Shown here: positions 27,612 through 37,763 of the stretch, in pieces | Position numbering within the stretch: the stretch's first letter is position 1 | Layout of the letters: each line of letters begins with the position of its first letter | Source of the DNA: Planctomycetota bacterium | GTDB taxonomy: Bacteria > Planctomycetota > Planctomycetia > Gemmatales > Gemmataceae | DNA: 64,000 nt | Direction: 5' to 3' | NCBI GenBank assembly: GCA_016872595.1 | Contig: VGZJ01000002.1 | Coordinates: forward strand, 1 to 64,000 | Position numbers and translations under genes: made by a program | The notes under the pieces: generated by a model | What the model was told of the DNA's origin: nothing | Database searches by the model: none | What the model saw: the letters and a program-made list of their open reading frames with translations, nothing else

Positions 27612-28853
27612 CTACTGCACGGTAAGCGCCGCGGGCCCAACCGTCACGAGGGTCACGTCGCGCACTGGGTATCGCTCGAGGTGGGCGACGATCGCACCCG
27701 GCGTCAGGCCGTCGATGAGTGCCTGTATCTCGTCGAACGGCCGCACGCGGCCGAGGTAGTACCAATCGGTGGCGATGGCCCCGGCCCGCGCGCCGGTCGA
27801 TTCGTCCTGCATGATGAGCGACGACTTCAACCCGGCCTTCACGCGGTCGATCTCGTCGTCCTCGATCCCGTCCTTCAGGCGCGACAGTTCCGCGAGCGTC
27901 ACGTCGAGCGTCTCCTGCGCGCGCTCGGCCCGCGTGCCGGCGTAGGCCATCATGGTGCCCTGCGTCTTGAACGTCTCGTGGAAGGCGTAGACGGAGTAGC
28001 ACAGGCCGCGCTTCTCGCGCACCTCGGTGAAGAGGCGCGAACTCATGCCGCCGCTGAGTACGGCCGCCGCCGCGCGCGCGTTATAGTAGTCCGGGTGCGT
28101 GACCGGCACGCTGGGGAACGCGAGCGCGATCTGCGTCTGCTGCGTCTCCTTGTGGATGTGTGCCGAAGTGGGCGTGTGCGCCAGCGGCGCGAGGGTGGCC
28201 GGCTCGCCCTGCTCCCAGCGCGCGAACAGGCGCTCGACTTGCGCTTTCAGCGGTTCCCACTCGATGTTGCCGGCGACCGAGAGGATCGCGCCGTTTGGGC
28301 GCACGAACCGTTTGTACTGGTCGCGAACCGCGTCGATAGTCAGCGCCTCAATGTCCTCGGCGGTGCCGCGCCGGTCCTTGTTCAGCGGGGCCGGGTAGTA
28401 CCGGCGGCGGAGCTCGACCATCACCTTCGACTGCGGCGCGTCTTCGAGCGCCTGAATGTCCTGTAGCGCGAGCGCCTGCACCGGCTCCAGTTCGTCCTCG
28501 GGCAGGTGGGGGCGCAGGACGATGTCGGCGTAGATGTCGAGTGCCGCGGGCACGTTGCGGGCGAGGGTCGAACCCCAGAACCGCATGTTCACGGTGCCGA
28601 CGCTCTCGTCGCGGTCCACCCCGAGGTTGTCGAGCGCGAGCGCGAGCTCGCGGCTGTCGCGGTCGCCGGCCCCGCGGGTGATGAGTTCGGCGAGGACGCT
28701 CGCCACCCCGAGCTCGCCGGGTGGGTCGAACGCGGACCCCGCCGGGACGAGGAAGTTGATCGCGGCGGAGCGGACGTGGTCCATGCGCTCCGCGAGCAAC
28801 ACGAGGCCGTTGGGCAAAGTGTGCTGATAGACCTGTTGTCCCACGCGGTTCAT
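27612..28853 (-). CDS. M16 family zinc peptidase
   Basis: M16-like N-terminal region and LSGGMSSRLFTEVREKRGLCYSVYAFHETF. Confidence 0.85.
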   Translation of the reverse strand: MNRVGQQVYQHTLPNGLVLLAERMDHVRSAAINFLVPAGSAFDPPGELGVASVLAELITRGAGDRDSRELALALDNLGVDRDESVGTVNMRFWGSTLARNVPAALDIYADIVLRPHLPEDELEPVQALALQDIQALEDAPQSKVMVELRRRYYPAPLNKDRRGTAEDIEALTIDAVRDQYKRFVRPNGAILSVAGNIEWEPLKAQVERLFARWEQGEPATLAPLAHTPTSAHIHKETQQTQIALAFPSVPVTHPDYYNARAAAAVLSGGMSSRLFTEVREKRGLCYSVYAFHETFKTQGTMMAYAGTRAERAQETLDVTLAELSRLKDGIEDDEIDRVKAGLKSSLIMQDESTGARAGAIATDWYYLGRVRPFDEIQALIDGLTPGAIVAHLERYPVRDVTLVTVGPAALTVQ

Positions 28854-28926
28854 CCTGTGCGGGAGGGGGCTGCGTCCCGGCATTCTACGGCGCGGGCGCG
28901 GCGAACCCAACCGGCACCGGGCCGGC

Positions 28927-29385
28927 TCACCAACCGGCGGGCGTGCCCCACACGCCCGGTGTCGCCAGTTCGACCGCGTTCCCGGCCGGGTCGCGGAAGT
29001 ACAACGAGCGCCCGCCGCGCGGCCACGCGACCTCTTGTTCGACCGCGACCCCGCGCGCCACGAGGTGCGCGCGCCACGCCTCGAGCGCGTCGGCCCGAAT
29101 GCCGAGCGCGAAGTGGCCCGGCCCGGTCGTTCCGTGCGGCGGGAGCGCGCCGCCGGTCCTCGTCGTCGTGGGGTTGAACACGAGTAGCACGCTCGCCGCC
29201 CCGACCCGGAAGAAGACGTGCCGCGCGGCGTCGCGACCCAACAGCGGGAGACCGAGTACGTCGGCGTAGAATGCCTCGGCCGCGTCGAGATCGGTGGCGT
29301 ATATCGCCGTCTCGGTCACGGTTTCGATTGGCGGTGCGTCTCGGTCCACGGGAACACCTCCGAACGGAGAGGTCGGTGATGCCAA
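28927..29385 (-). CDS. VOC (glyoxalase/bleomycin resistance) family protein
   Basis: ETAIYATDLDAAEAFYADVLGLPLLGRD..HFALGI..SLYFRDPAGNAVELATPGVWG; TTG start. Confidence 0.85.
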   Translation of the reverse strand: MASPTSPFGGVPVDRDAPPIETVTETAIYATDLDAAEAFYADVLGLPLLGRDAARHVFFRVGAASVLLVFNPTTTRTGGALPPHGTTGPGHFALGIRADALEAWRAHLVARGVAVEQEVAWPRGGRSLYFRDPAGNAVELATPGVWGTPAGW

Positions 29386-29885
29386 CTATTCGAGCGGAGC
29401 GGCCCGCGGATCGCACCGCGGTGTTCCGCGTTCACGAGCGGGCCTTCGGGCGCGCGGACGAGGCCCGGCTGGTTGACGAGCTGCGCGCCGGCGGGTTCGT
29501 GCGCGCCGCGCTCGTGGCCGACCTCGGTGGTGATGTCGTCGGGCACGTGCTGTTCGGCGCGCTGGAGATTGTAACCGCATCGGGCGACGTGCCGGGGCTT
29601 TTCCTCGCGCCGCTCGCGGTCGTGCCGGGGCACCAGCGGCAGGGGATCGGGGCGGCGTTGGTGCGCGCCGGCCTCGACGAGTGCCGCGCCGCCGGGCGCG
29701 GGTTCGTGGTGTTGTTGGGCCACGCCGACTACTACCCGCGGTTCGGGTTCGCTCCCGCGCTCGCGGCACAATTGGACTCGCCGTTCCGCGGGCGCGCTGA
29801 ATGGATGGCGTCGGAACTGACCCCCGGCGCGCTCGCGGGCGTCGCGGGCCGCGTGCGCTACCCGCCGCCCTTCGGCATCGAGTAG
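29379..29885 (+). CDS. GNAT family N-acetyltransferase
   Basis: MPTIRAERPADRTAVFRVHERAFGR..LAPLAVVPGHQRQGIGAALVRAGLDECRAAG..YYPRFGF. Confidence 0.9.
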   Translation: MPTIRAERPADRTAVFRVHERAFGRADEARLVDELRAGGFVRAALVADLGGDVVGHVLFGALEIVTASGDVPGLFLAPLAVVPGHQRQGIGAALVRAGLDECRAAGRGFVVLLGHADYYPRFGFAPALAAQLDSPFRGRAEWMASELTPGALAGVAGRVRYPPPFGIE

Positions 29886-29887
29886 CT

Positions 29888-32800
29888 CTACTTTTCGGCG
29901 TCGAGGACGCGGAACGCCGGCAGGTCGGCGGGGTGGATGTTCCGCGCGTCGAGGCCGCGGGCCTTCGCCGCTTTGAACGCGACCCGCGCTTGTTCGGCGT
30001 TGGGCTCCGACTGCTTGGTCCGCAGGAGCGCAACGTGGAACCAGCGGAGCGCGCTCGGCTCGTGCGCGATGGCCTCGCCCAAGTCGCGCTCGGCCGCGGC
30101 GAACTGCTTGAGCGTGATGCGGACGCGCGCCCGGGTGTCGAGCAGTTCGCCGGTCAACCCGCCCTCGCGGGTGGCGCGCGTCACCAGTTCCAGCGCGCGC
30201 TCGGCGGTCTTCGGGTCCGCGGCCAGCAGCCACGCGAGGTTGTTGAGCGCGACAACGTTGCGCGGCTCCTTCGTCAGCACCTTCTCGAACGCGGCGCTCG
30301 CGCCGGCGATGTCGTTGCGGCGCGCGAGGAACTCGCCGCGGTTCAGCGCGAGCTGCGCCGCGTCCGGGTCTTCGGCGAGGCAGGCGTCGAGCCACTTGAG
30401 GATCAGTTCCGCCTGCCGGTCGGACACCGGCCCGCCGCGGACGACGGCGAGCCCGGCGCTGGCGCGCACGCGCGCCGGGACGTAGCGGGCGAGGCGCTCC
30501 AGACGTTCAAGCGCCTCGGTGACGCGCCCATCCGCGGACAGCACGCCGGCCGCGCCGACGACCGCTTCGGGCCGGTTCGGGACGATCGCGCAGAACCGGT
30601 CCGCGGCGGCGGTGGCGAGCTGCCGCCCCGCGTGCGTGCCGCGCACGTTCGGCAGCCGGCTCAACTCGTCCAGCAGTTCCGCGACCTGCGCGGAGCGGAC
30701 GAGATAATCGCCCGCGGCCCCGTCCGCGAGGCGGGCGTAGTCCTCGGCGACGGCCAGCCCGCGCTCCGGGTTCCCGGCGCGGCACTCGTACCGGGCCAGC
30801 GCCGCCAGCGACTTGAAATCGGCCGCGCGCGTTGCGCGCAGTTCTGTGGCGAACGTCTTGGCCGCGTCGAGGTGCCCGTCTTCGAGCAACTCCTCCAGCG
30901 CCGCGGTCAGGTAGAACGGGTACGCCGGGTTGGTCTTCTGTTTGAGCAGTTCGTTCAGGCACTTGCGGCCGTTGGCGCGGTCGCCGGCGGCGCGGTAGAG
31001 CTGCGCGAGGCCGAACAGGTCGGTGGGCGCGCTGGTCGCCTTGTGGACCGCTTCGAGCGCGGTCGTCGCGTGCTTGAGAACCGCGCGGCGGTCCGGGCCT
31101 TCGAGGTAGCGCGCGAGGGTCGCGAGCACGCTCGCGGTGGCGCGCAGTTCGTGCGGCGCGGCGCTCGCGTCGGTGGTCACGTCCTTCAGCAGCACCATCG
31201 CGCGGTCGCGGTCGGCCTGTGTGCCTCCGGCCGCGTAGAGCATCGCGAGATTCCGCCGCGCCCAGTCCGCGTCCGCGGGGGCGGTGTCCTTCTCCGCGAG
31301 GAACGCTTCCAGCACCGTCGCGGCCCCGGCTTGGTCCGCGCGGGTCAGCTTGACCGAGAGCCGCGCCTGCGCCAGCAATCGCGCCTCGGCCGCGCCCGCC
31401 GGCGGCGGAACGAACGTGCTGCCGGCGGCGCTCTCGACGTACAACGCGACGAGGTCGGCGTGGGCCGCGGGGCGCAGCTTGGCCTTCGCCGCGTCCAGCA
31501 GCGCGGGGCCGGCCGCGGGGTCGGCCTTCGAGACCGACAGCGCCTTGCGGAGCCAGTCGTCGCCGGTCGCCGTGGGCCGGCGCAGCGCGGCCTCGAGGAT
31601 TGCCGGCGCGTCCGGCAGGTTCAGCGCGACGGCGCACTCGGCGACCCACGCCGCGCCACCCGGTTCGCGCTCGGCCGGAGTGCGGCACGCGCTGAAGAGT
31701 GAACCCGCGAGCGGGGCCGGGAGCGCCGCGAGGACGTGCCCGACCGCGCGGCGGAACGGCTCCCCGGCCCAGCGCGGGTCGGCCGCCAGCCGCGAGACTA
31801 GCGCCGCGGCCCGGTCGTTGGCCCCGGTCCGCACGAGGTGTTCGAGCAGCGCCTCGGCGCTCTCGTACTTGGTCGGTTCGATCAGGAACGCGCGCTCGAC
31901 GAGCGCGCCGGCGGCGCGGGTCTCGTTCGTCAGGCGCTTGAGGCGCGCGAGCGCGAGGCAGGCATCGGCGCGCGACGGCGACGCCCCGAACGCGGACTCC
32001 ACGCGCGACGCGACCGCGGGCGCGGCCTCGGCGGTGGCAGCGCGGGCGTCGCAGATCGCGACCGCCGGTCCGCTTTCTCCTTCCAGTTTCGCGAGCGCTA
32101 CTCGGGCGCGGCCGGCGGCTCCGGAATCGTGGCCGGCGGCGCACTCGTTCAGCTTGAGCCACATCGCCGCGTTCGCCGGCTGCCGCGCGACGATACGCTC
32201 CAGCGCGCGGACCACGTTCGCCCGGTCGCCGAGACGGTCGAACACCTCCACCAGCCCCGCGAGCAGCCGCAGCTGCTCGTTCTCCGGCCAGCCCTCGATG
32301 CGCTCACCAAGCGGGGCGACGGGGCGCACGCGGCCCGGCTCGCGGGCGTAGAGCGCGGCCCGCGCGAGGCGCAGGTCCACGCAGTCGCCGGCCGCCGCCT
32401 GCGCCTCATCGACGACTACCAGCCCCGCGGCGCACCCATTCTGGTCGGAGGTGGCGAGGGCGAGCGCGGCCCACAGGCGCGCGTCGCCGGCGCGCAGAGC
32501 GGTCTCGCGCCGCAGCAGTCGAACCGCTTCGTCGGTGCGGCCTTGCGCGGCCAACAAGTCGGCGCGGAGGATCAGCGGTTCCGACGAGCCGGGGCCGAAC
32601 TTCGGGGCGTGCGCGCTGATCGCCACGTCGAGTTTCGTCCACTCGCCGGGCGCGTTCGCGCTCTGAATCAGCCGCGTCTTGAGCTTCAACCACTGCGACA
32701 CGACCACGCCGGTCGAGTACGGCGATTGAACGGCCGCGTCGAGTTCGCGGGCCGCGTCGTCGAACCGGCCGAGGTTCATGTACAGGTTGCCGAGGCCGAC

Positions 32801-34090
32801 GCGCGCGACGACGTTGCCGGCGTCGGCGTTCGTCACGCGCTGGTACGATTTCTCCTCCGCGCCGGGGTCGCCCAGCCGCTGGTAGCACCCGGCGAGCAGG
32901 ACGTTCAGTTGCGTGTCGAGGCCGGGCAGGTTGGTGATCTCGGCGCGGAGCGCGACGAGTTGGTGTACGGCCTCTTGCCACTGCTGGTCGCGCATGGCGA
33001 CGCGGGCCTTGAGGTACTTGATCTGCGTGGGCGGGGCCTTGCGCTCCTGAAGCCGCTGGAGCAGGTCCGCGGTGCGGGTGGTGTCGCCCTGCTGAACGAG
33101 CAGGTCCGCGAGTGGCACCATGAGGTCGAACCCGTTGGGGCTGGCCTTGAGCGCATCTTCGAGCACGGCGATGGCCGCCGCCGCGTTGCCGCGGATCAGT
33201 TCGAGCCACGACAGCGCGCGCACGAGTTTGAGGTTCTTGGGGTAGAGCGCGACGCCGTCGCGAAGCAGGGCGTGCGCGGCGGGGACGTTGCGGGTCCGCT
33301 GCATGTTCTCGGCGAGGAGCAGCGTCGCCTCTGCGTGTTCGGGGTCGAGTTCGAGGACGCGGCGCAGGTCTGCGGCGGCGCGGGCGAGGTGTGCCGCGTT
33401 CGACGCGCCGGCGTCGTCCGCGGTGAAGGTCTCGAACCGCGCGCGGATCAAGAAGGCGTCCGGTTCCTGCGGGAGCGCCGCGGCCATGCGGTCGAGGACG
33501 CCGCGCGCGCCGGGCGCGTCGTTCAGGTTCCGCCACACGAGCTGCGCGAGTCGCTGGTAGCCGATCATCGCGCCGGGTGCGTGCTTCACGGCCATCTCGT
33601 ACGACTGGCGCGCAGCGCGGAGCTCGTTCAGTCCGACCTGCGCGGTCCCGAGTTGCTGCCACAAATCGGCTTCGGTGGGGAACGTTTTCAGGAGGTACTC
33701 GGCGTGCGTCACCGCGTCGGGATTGCGGCCGATGCGCAGGCTGACGGCGAGTGCCTCGCGGCGGATCGCGTGCCGGTCGGGGTCGAGCCTCAGGATGCGG
33801 TCGTACAGGAACAGCAGTTCCGAGTAACCGCGCTGGGTGGGCGCGCGCTTGCCCAGCAGTTCGGAGAGCCGCACGAGCGAATCGGTGTCGTCCGGGTGGA
33901 ACTCGAGGTACTGGCGCAGGTAGTGGATCGCGAGGTCGAGTTTGCCGGCGTCGGCGGCGCGCTCGGACTGCTGCTTGAGAGCCGCCGGGATGCGCCGGGC
34001 CTGCACCGCGTGCGCCGCGAACAGCACTCCCACGGTGCCGCACATCACGAGGAGCAACTTGAAGAGGAACCGTTTGTTGATGGTCGGCAT
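29888..34090 (-). CDS. Large TPR-repeat protein with N-terminal TM
   Basis: ~1400 aa; TM LLVMCGTVGVLFAAHAV; many TPR-like helical pairs. Confidence 0.85.
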   Translation of the reverse strand: MPTINKRFLFKLLLVMCGTVGVLFAAHAVQARRIPAALKQQSERAADAGKLDLAIHYLRQYLEFHPDDTDSLVRLSELLGKRAPTQRGYSELLFLYDRILRLDPDRHAIRREALAVSLRIGRNPDAVTHAEYLLKTFPTEADLWQQLGTAQVGLNELRAARQSYEMAVKHAPGAMIGYQRLAQLVWRNLNDAPGARGVLDRMAAALPQEPDAFLIRARFETFTADDAGASNAAHLARAAADLRRVLELDPEHAEATLLLAENMQRTRNVPAAHALLRDGVALYPKNLKLVRALSWLELIRGNAAAAIAVLEDALKASPNGFDLMVPLADLLVQQGDTTRTADLLQRLQERKAPPTQIKYLKARVAMRDQQWQEAVHQLVALRAEITNLPGLDTQLNVLLAGCYQRLGDPGAEEKSYQRVTNADAGNVVARVGLGNLYMNLGRFDDAARELDAAVQSPYSTGVVVSQWLKLKTRLIQSANAPGEWTKLDVAISAHAPKFGPGSSEPLILRADLLAAQGRTDEAVRLLRRETALRAGDARLWAALALATSDQNGCAAGLVVVDEAQAAAGDCVDLRLARAALYAREPGRVRPVAPLGERIEGWPENEQLRLLAGLVEVFDRLGDRANVVRALERIVARQPANAAMWLKLNECAAGHDSGAAGRARVALAKLEGESGPAVAICDARAATAEAAPAVASRVESAFGASPSRADACLALARLKRLTNETRAAGALVERAFLIEPTKYESAEALLEHLVRTGANDRAAALVSRLAADPRWAGEPFRRAVGHVLAALPAPLAGSLFSACRTPAEREPGGAAWVAECAVALNLPDAPAILEAALRRPTATGDDWLRKALSVSKADPAAGPALLDAAKAKLRPAAHADLVALYVESAAGSTFVPPPAGAAEARLLAQARLSVKLTRADQAGAATVLEAFLAEKDTAPADADWARRNLAMLYAAGGTQADRDRAMVLLKDVTTDASAAPHELRATASVLATLARYLEGPDRRAVLKHATTALEAVHKATSAPTDLFGLAQLYRAAGDRANGRKCLNELLKQKTNPAYPFYLTAALEELLEDGHLDAAKTFATELRATRAADFKSLAALARYECRAGNPERGLAVAEDYARLADGAAGDYLVRSAQVAELLDELSRLPNVRGTHAGRQLATAAADRFCAIVPNRPEAVVGAAGVLSADGRVTEALERLERLARYVPARVRASAGLAVVRGGPVSDRQAELILKWLDACLAEDPDAAQLALNRGEFLARRNDIAGASAAFEKVLTKEPRNVVALNNLAWLLAADPKTAERALELVTRATREGGLTGELLDTRARVRITLKQFAAAERDLGEAIAHEPSALRWFHVALLRTKQSEPNAEQARVAFKAAKARGLDARNIHPADLPAFRVLDAEK

Positions 34091-34186
34091 GTGTCGCGCG
34101 TCCGTGCGTCCCGGTCGCGGCCCCCGCCGCGAGAGAACGGGAATGGTACGCGGTCGCGCGCGCGATTCAAGCCCAGTGCGGCAAAG

Positions 34187-34262
34187 GGCGAACCCGGAGC
34201 GTGAGCGACGGGGTGGCGCGTCACTCAACGCGCCACCCCGTCGCTCACGCTCCGGGTTCGCC
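34187..34262. repeat. Inverted repeat, family 3 (CCGGAGCGTGAGCGACGG core); possible terminator hairpin
   Basis: 35-bp perfect arms 34187-34221 / 34228-34262, 6-nt loop cactca. Confidence 0.95.
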
Positions 34263-34280
34263 GGAGCCGTCTGGCGGCGG

Positions 34281-35351
34281 TTACTTCTTCTTCACGTGCG
34301 GCGGCGGGGCGACCGGCAGGGACGACTTCGGCGGTTCGACCACGGCCTTCGCCGGCGCGTGCTTACCGGCCTTGAACTCGACTAGCAGCGGCTTAATGAT
34401 CTCGGTCGGCAGCACCCACGTTTCGACGCGCCCGGCGCGGGCGATGTTGATGCCCAGCACGTTGCCGTCCAGATCGACGACCGGACCGCCGCAGTCCTTC
34501 GCCTCGACGACCATGTCGGTTTGGAGGACCTCCGGGAACCCCGTGCGTCGGCCGGAGAGCGTGCTGCCCATCGCGTTCTGAATGTCGCCCCGGTCCTTCG
34601 GCGCGCTGCCGAGGGTCAGCTTGAACGTCTTCGCCTCGCCCTTGCGGAGCGCCTTCACGTTGATCGTGTCGCCGCCCTTGAGGGATTCGAGCGTCGAGCG
34701 GAGCGACGTTTCGCCCTCGATCTTGGTGCCGTTGATCTCGATGATGATGTCGTCCACGATGAGGCCGGCTTTGCTGGCCGCGCCGTCGGCGGGCACGCTG
34801 GTCAGGCGCGCGCCGAGGAGCTTGCCGGTCGCGTCCTTCTCGTCGGTGGGGATCACGCCCATGTAGCCGCGGTTCGGGTTGGTGATGATGGCGTCGCGGC
34901 CGTTCAGCGCGCGGGTCATCACGCTGACGATGCCGACCGAAACCGGGTCGCTGCTCGGCCCGCTCGCGGCCACCCACTGCCCGCGCGGGATCTTCTTCGT
35001 GTCCGCGAACTTCACGGCCTTCAGCCCTTTCACGTCCACCTTCAATAGCGCGAGGTCGGTTTCCTTGTGCGCCGCGACCGTGGTGGCCTCGTACTCGGTG
35101 CCGTCGGTGAACCGCACCGACACGGTGCCGCGGAGCTCGCTCAACTTGGTGAGGATGAACCCGTCGGCGTCCACGATGGTGCCGAGGATCGCGTCCTTGT
35201 CGTTGCACTTGATGCGCACGGTGGACTCGGTGACCGCGGCGACCACCGGCTTGAACGGCGCGAGCAGCTTCGAGTCCTTCGAGATTTGCGCGGATGCGGG
35301 CGCGGCGAGTGCGGCGAGTACCACCGCAGCGGCGGACACACGTGCGAACAT
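34281..35351 (-). CDS. Degenerate trypsin-like (HtrA-related) secreted protein with PDZ nested before the Ser motif
   Basis: Signal peptide; TDLALLKV retained; GFILTKLSEL lacks catalytic His; AKDCGGPVVDLDGNVLGINIA has Cys for Ser; PDZ-like segment between GIVSVMTRAL and the CGGP motif. Confidence 0.75.
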   Translation of the reverse strand: MFARVSAAAVVLAALAAPASAQISKDSKLLAPFKPVVAAVTESTVRIKCNDKDAILGTIVDADGFILTKLSELRGTVSVRFTDGTEYEATTVAAHKETDLALLKVDVKGLKAVKFADTKKIPRGQWVAASGPSSDPVSVGIVSVMTRALNGRDAIITNPNRGYMGVIPTDEKDATGKLLGARLTSVPADGAASKAGLIVDDIIIEINGTKIEGETSLRSTLESLKGGDTINVKALRKGEAKTFKLTLGSAPKDRGDIQNAMGSTLSGRRTGFPEVLQTDMVVEAKDCGGPVVDLDGNVLGINIARAGRVETWVLPTEIIKPLLVEFKAGKHAPAKAVVEPPKSSLPVAPPPHVKKK

Positions 35352-35452
35352 CGGTCGTGGCTCCAGCGGAGGGTCGGGGGTGTAATGCGCGAGAGAGTTC
35401 CGGTGTGCGGGGCAGGGGCCGCGCCGCGCGTGCGCGGCGCGGACGGGAGCCG

Positions 35453-36529
35453 TTAGGACTTCTTGCCGAGGGTGACGGTGGGCGTGAGAATGTTGATCCC
35501 GCGGCGCACGGTCATCTTCACCTTGTCACCGGGCTTCGCGACCTCGAGCAGCTTGCGGAACTGTTTCACCGACTTCACGGCGGTCTCGTTGAACTTCGTG
35601 ATGGTGTCGCCGGCCTTCAACCCGGCCTTGTCCGCGGGGTCGCCCTCGATCACGTCCTTGAGCCAAGCGTCCTCCTCGTCGTCGTCCGGGAACACGACGC
35701 CGATGTACGCGCCCGTGGCCTTCGCAGTGGCCGGCTTGTCAACCCATTCGCCGGCGACGAGTTTGTCCCACTCGCCCTTGAACTGGTCGGTGGGCACGGA
35801 GATGTTCGAGTTCAGCGTGAACCCTATGCGGCTGTGGATGCCGATGACGCGGCCCTGAAGGTCGAACAGCGGGCCGCCGGAGTCGCCGCCCACGAGCGTG
35901 CCGTTGGTCGAAATGAGCGTACTCTCGCTCGCCATGACGCGGCCGAGGCGCGCGACCGGCGAGCGCCCGTCCTTCGGCCCGTTCGGGTGGCCCAGCGACA
36001 CGATCCACTGGCCCTTCTTAACGTCCGCGGACTTGGCGATTGGCACGAACGGCCACTTGCCGTTGTTCGGCCCCTTCGTGGTGATCTGTACCATGCCGCT
36101 GTCCATACGGGCGTTGATCCCGAGGGTCTTGCCGTCCACGTTCTTTCCGTCCGGCAGGCGGATCTTCACGTTTTTGCCGCTCTCGAACGGCTTGGCCTTG
36201 CCCTCGAGCGCGCCCTTGCCCGGCAGTTCGTAATCTCGAATCACGTGCGCCGCGGTCAGCACGAGTCCGTCTTCACTGACGATGACGCCGCTACCGGCGC
36301 TCATCCCGGACAGCACCGCGACCGTTGCCGGCGTACACTTCTCGACCACGGTTTGCACGGTGGACTGGAGCGATTTGAGTTCGGCGAGGTCTTCCGGCAC
36401 GGTGATGCGCGCCGGGTCCCACTTCGCAGCTGGGGCCGGGGCGGGGTCCGCGGCCGGAGCCGCCGCGGTGACGATTCCGACGACGAGAACGAGACCGGCC
36501 GCGAAGCGGGCCGACCGTGGCAGGGTCAT
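35453..36529 (-). CDS. HtrA/DegP-like serine protease with C-terminal PDZ
   Basis: GLVLTAAHVI; GGDSGGPLFDLQGRVIGIHSRIG; PDZ DPADKAGLKAGDTITKFNETAV. Confidence 0.9.
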   Translation of the reverse strand: MTLPRSARFAAGLVLVVGIVTAAAPAADPAPAPAAKWDPARITVPEDLAELKSLQSTVQTVVEKCTPATVAVLSGMSAGSGVIVSEDGLVLTAAHVIRDYELPGKGALEGKAKPFESGKNVKIRLPDGKNVDGKTLGINARMDSGMVQITTKGPNNGKWPFVPIAKSADVKKGQWIVSLGHPNGPKDGRSPVARLGRVMASESTLISTNGTLVGGDSGGPLFDLQGRVIGIHSRIGFTLNSNISVPTDQFKGEWDKLVAGEWVDKPATAKATGAYIGVVFPDDDEEDAWLKDVIEGDPADKAGLKAGDTITKFNETAVKSVKQFRKLLEVAKPGDKVKMTVRRGINILTPTVTLGKKS

Positions 36530-36776
36530 GGTGTGACTCCGGCGGTAGAGCATGAGCTTCTAATGAAGAATATCGGAGGGCCGGGGCGGAATCACCACCT
36601 CGACCCCTTTTCTCCACTTTCTCTCATCTCTCTTTCCCGTGCAAGGGGTTGGTCCTATTGTTCGCGCCCGAAGTGACCAATCGGAAGGGTGAACCAGAAA
36701 TGCCGGTGGCGAGAGATGCGCAGGCGCGTCGAGCCGATGGCGGCTTCGCACGCGCGAGGCCGCCAACGCTTCCGGA

Positions 36777-37538
36777 TCACACCAGCGATTCGAGCAGGTA
36801 CTTCAGCTTGCGCGTTTCGGGCTCGACCGGGAACGGGCTGTCCGGCGCGTCGCGCACGTCAACCGTGAGGGCGCGGTCGTAGCGGCAGCGGTCCAGTTGC
36901 GAGAGGATGCGCCCGTACTCGAGTTCGCCCTGCCCGATCCGCACTTGGAACAGCTCCGGCTTGTTGCCGGTGTCGCGCAGGCGCACATGGCGCACGAACT
37001 TGAATAGTGCGTCGTAGTCCGTCGGCCCGTGGGGGCCGGCGTGGTAGTGGCTGGGGTCGAGCGTGAGCGCGAGTCCGGGCACGCGGCGGCACAGTTCGGC
37101 CGCGCCCAGCGGGTCCGCGGTTACAGTCGCGGAGTGCGTTTCGACGGTGAGAATCAGTCCTTCGCCCTCGGCCACCTTACACCAGTCCTTCAGGCGGCAC
37201 ACCTCGGCGTCGAAGTCGCTGCCCAGTGGTGCGGCGGCAATCGTAACAAGCGGGACCGTCGAGACGCGGGCAAGGTTGCACACGGCACGGAACCGCGCGC
37301 GGGCCTTCGCGGGGTCGTCCGGCGCGGTACTCAGGTGGATCGCAGCGAGCGGCAGGTTCGCGGCCTTGAGCCGGTGCGCGGCGCGCGCCGGGTCCGCGAT
37401 CACCTCGTCCGGGGTCAGGTGCGGGCCGCCGTCGTGAATGGCGAGGTCCGCTTTCGTGAACCGCATTTCGCGGACGGTGCGGAGCGCGTCTTCGAGCGAC
37501 AGTTTCCCGAACGCGAGCGTCGAGCAGGCTACGTACAT
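36777..37538 (-). CDS. Sugar phosphate isomerase/epimerase (TIM barrel)
   Basis: LILTVETHSATVTADPLGAAELCRRVPGLALTLDPSHYHAG. Confidence 0.8.
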   Translation of the reverse strand: MYVACSTLAFGKLSLEDALRTVREMRFTKADLAIHDGGPHLTPDEVIADPARAAHRLKAANLPLAAIHLSTAPDDPAKARARFRAVCNLARVSTVPLVTIAAAPLGSDFDAEVCRLKDWCKVAEGEGLILTVETHSATVTADPLGAAELCRRVPGLALTLDPSHYHAGPHGPTDYDALFKFVRHVRLRDTGNKPELFQVRIGQGELEYGRILSQLDRCRYDRALTVDVRDAPDSPFPVEPETRKLKYLLESLV

Positions 37539-37763
37539 GCCGAGTCCTCCCCGCGCGCGGCGTCAGGCAAACGTCGCGCACGTCCCCCAGTTTCCGGCCG
37601 CGCCCCAACCCCCGCTGGCGCGCGGCCGAAGCCCCCGATTTCGAAGCGGGGCGATAGCATCCGCCACGACCCGCACGCAAGGATAAAGTCTGCAAAACTC
37701 GGCTTGCGAGCCGGGCCGCGCGGGGCTACGAACCCCCCCAGCTTGCGCACGCGAGGGAAACGC

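Noticed and set aside
31838-34204. 788-aa plus-strand ORF opposite the TPR gene
   Set aside because: Arg/Val/Glu-rich antisense shadow; the minus-strand TPR protein explains the region.
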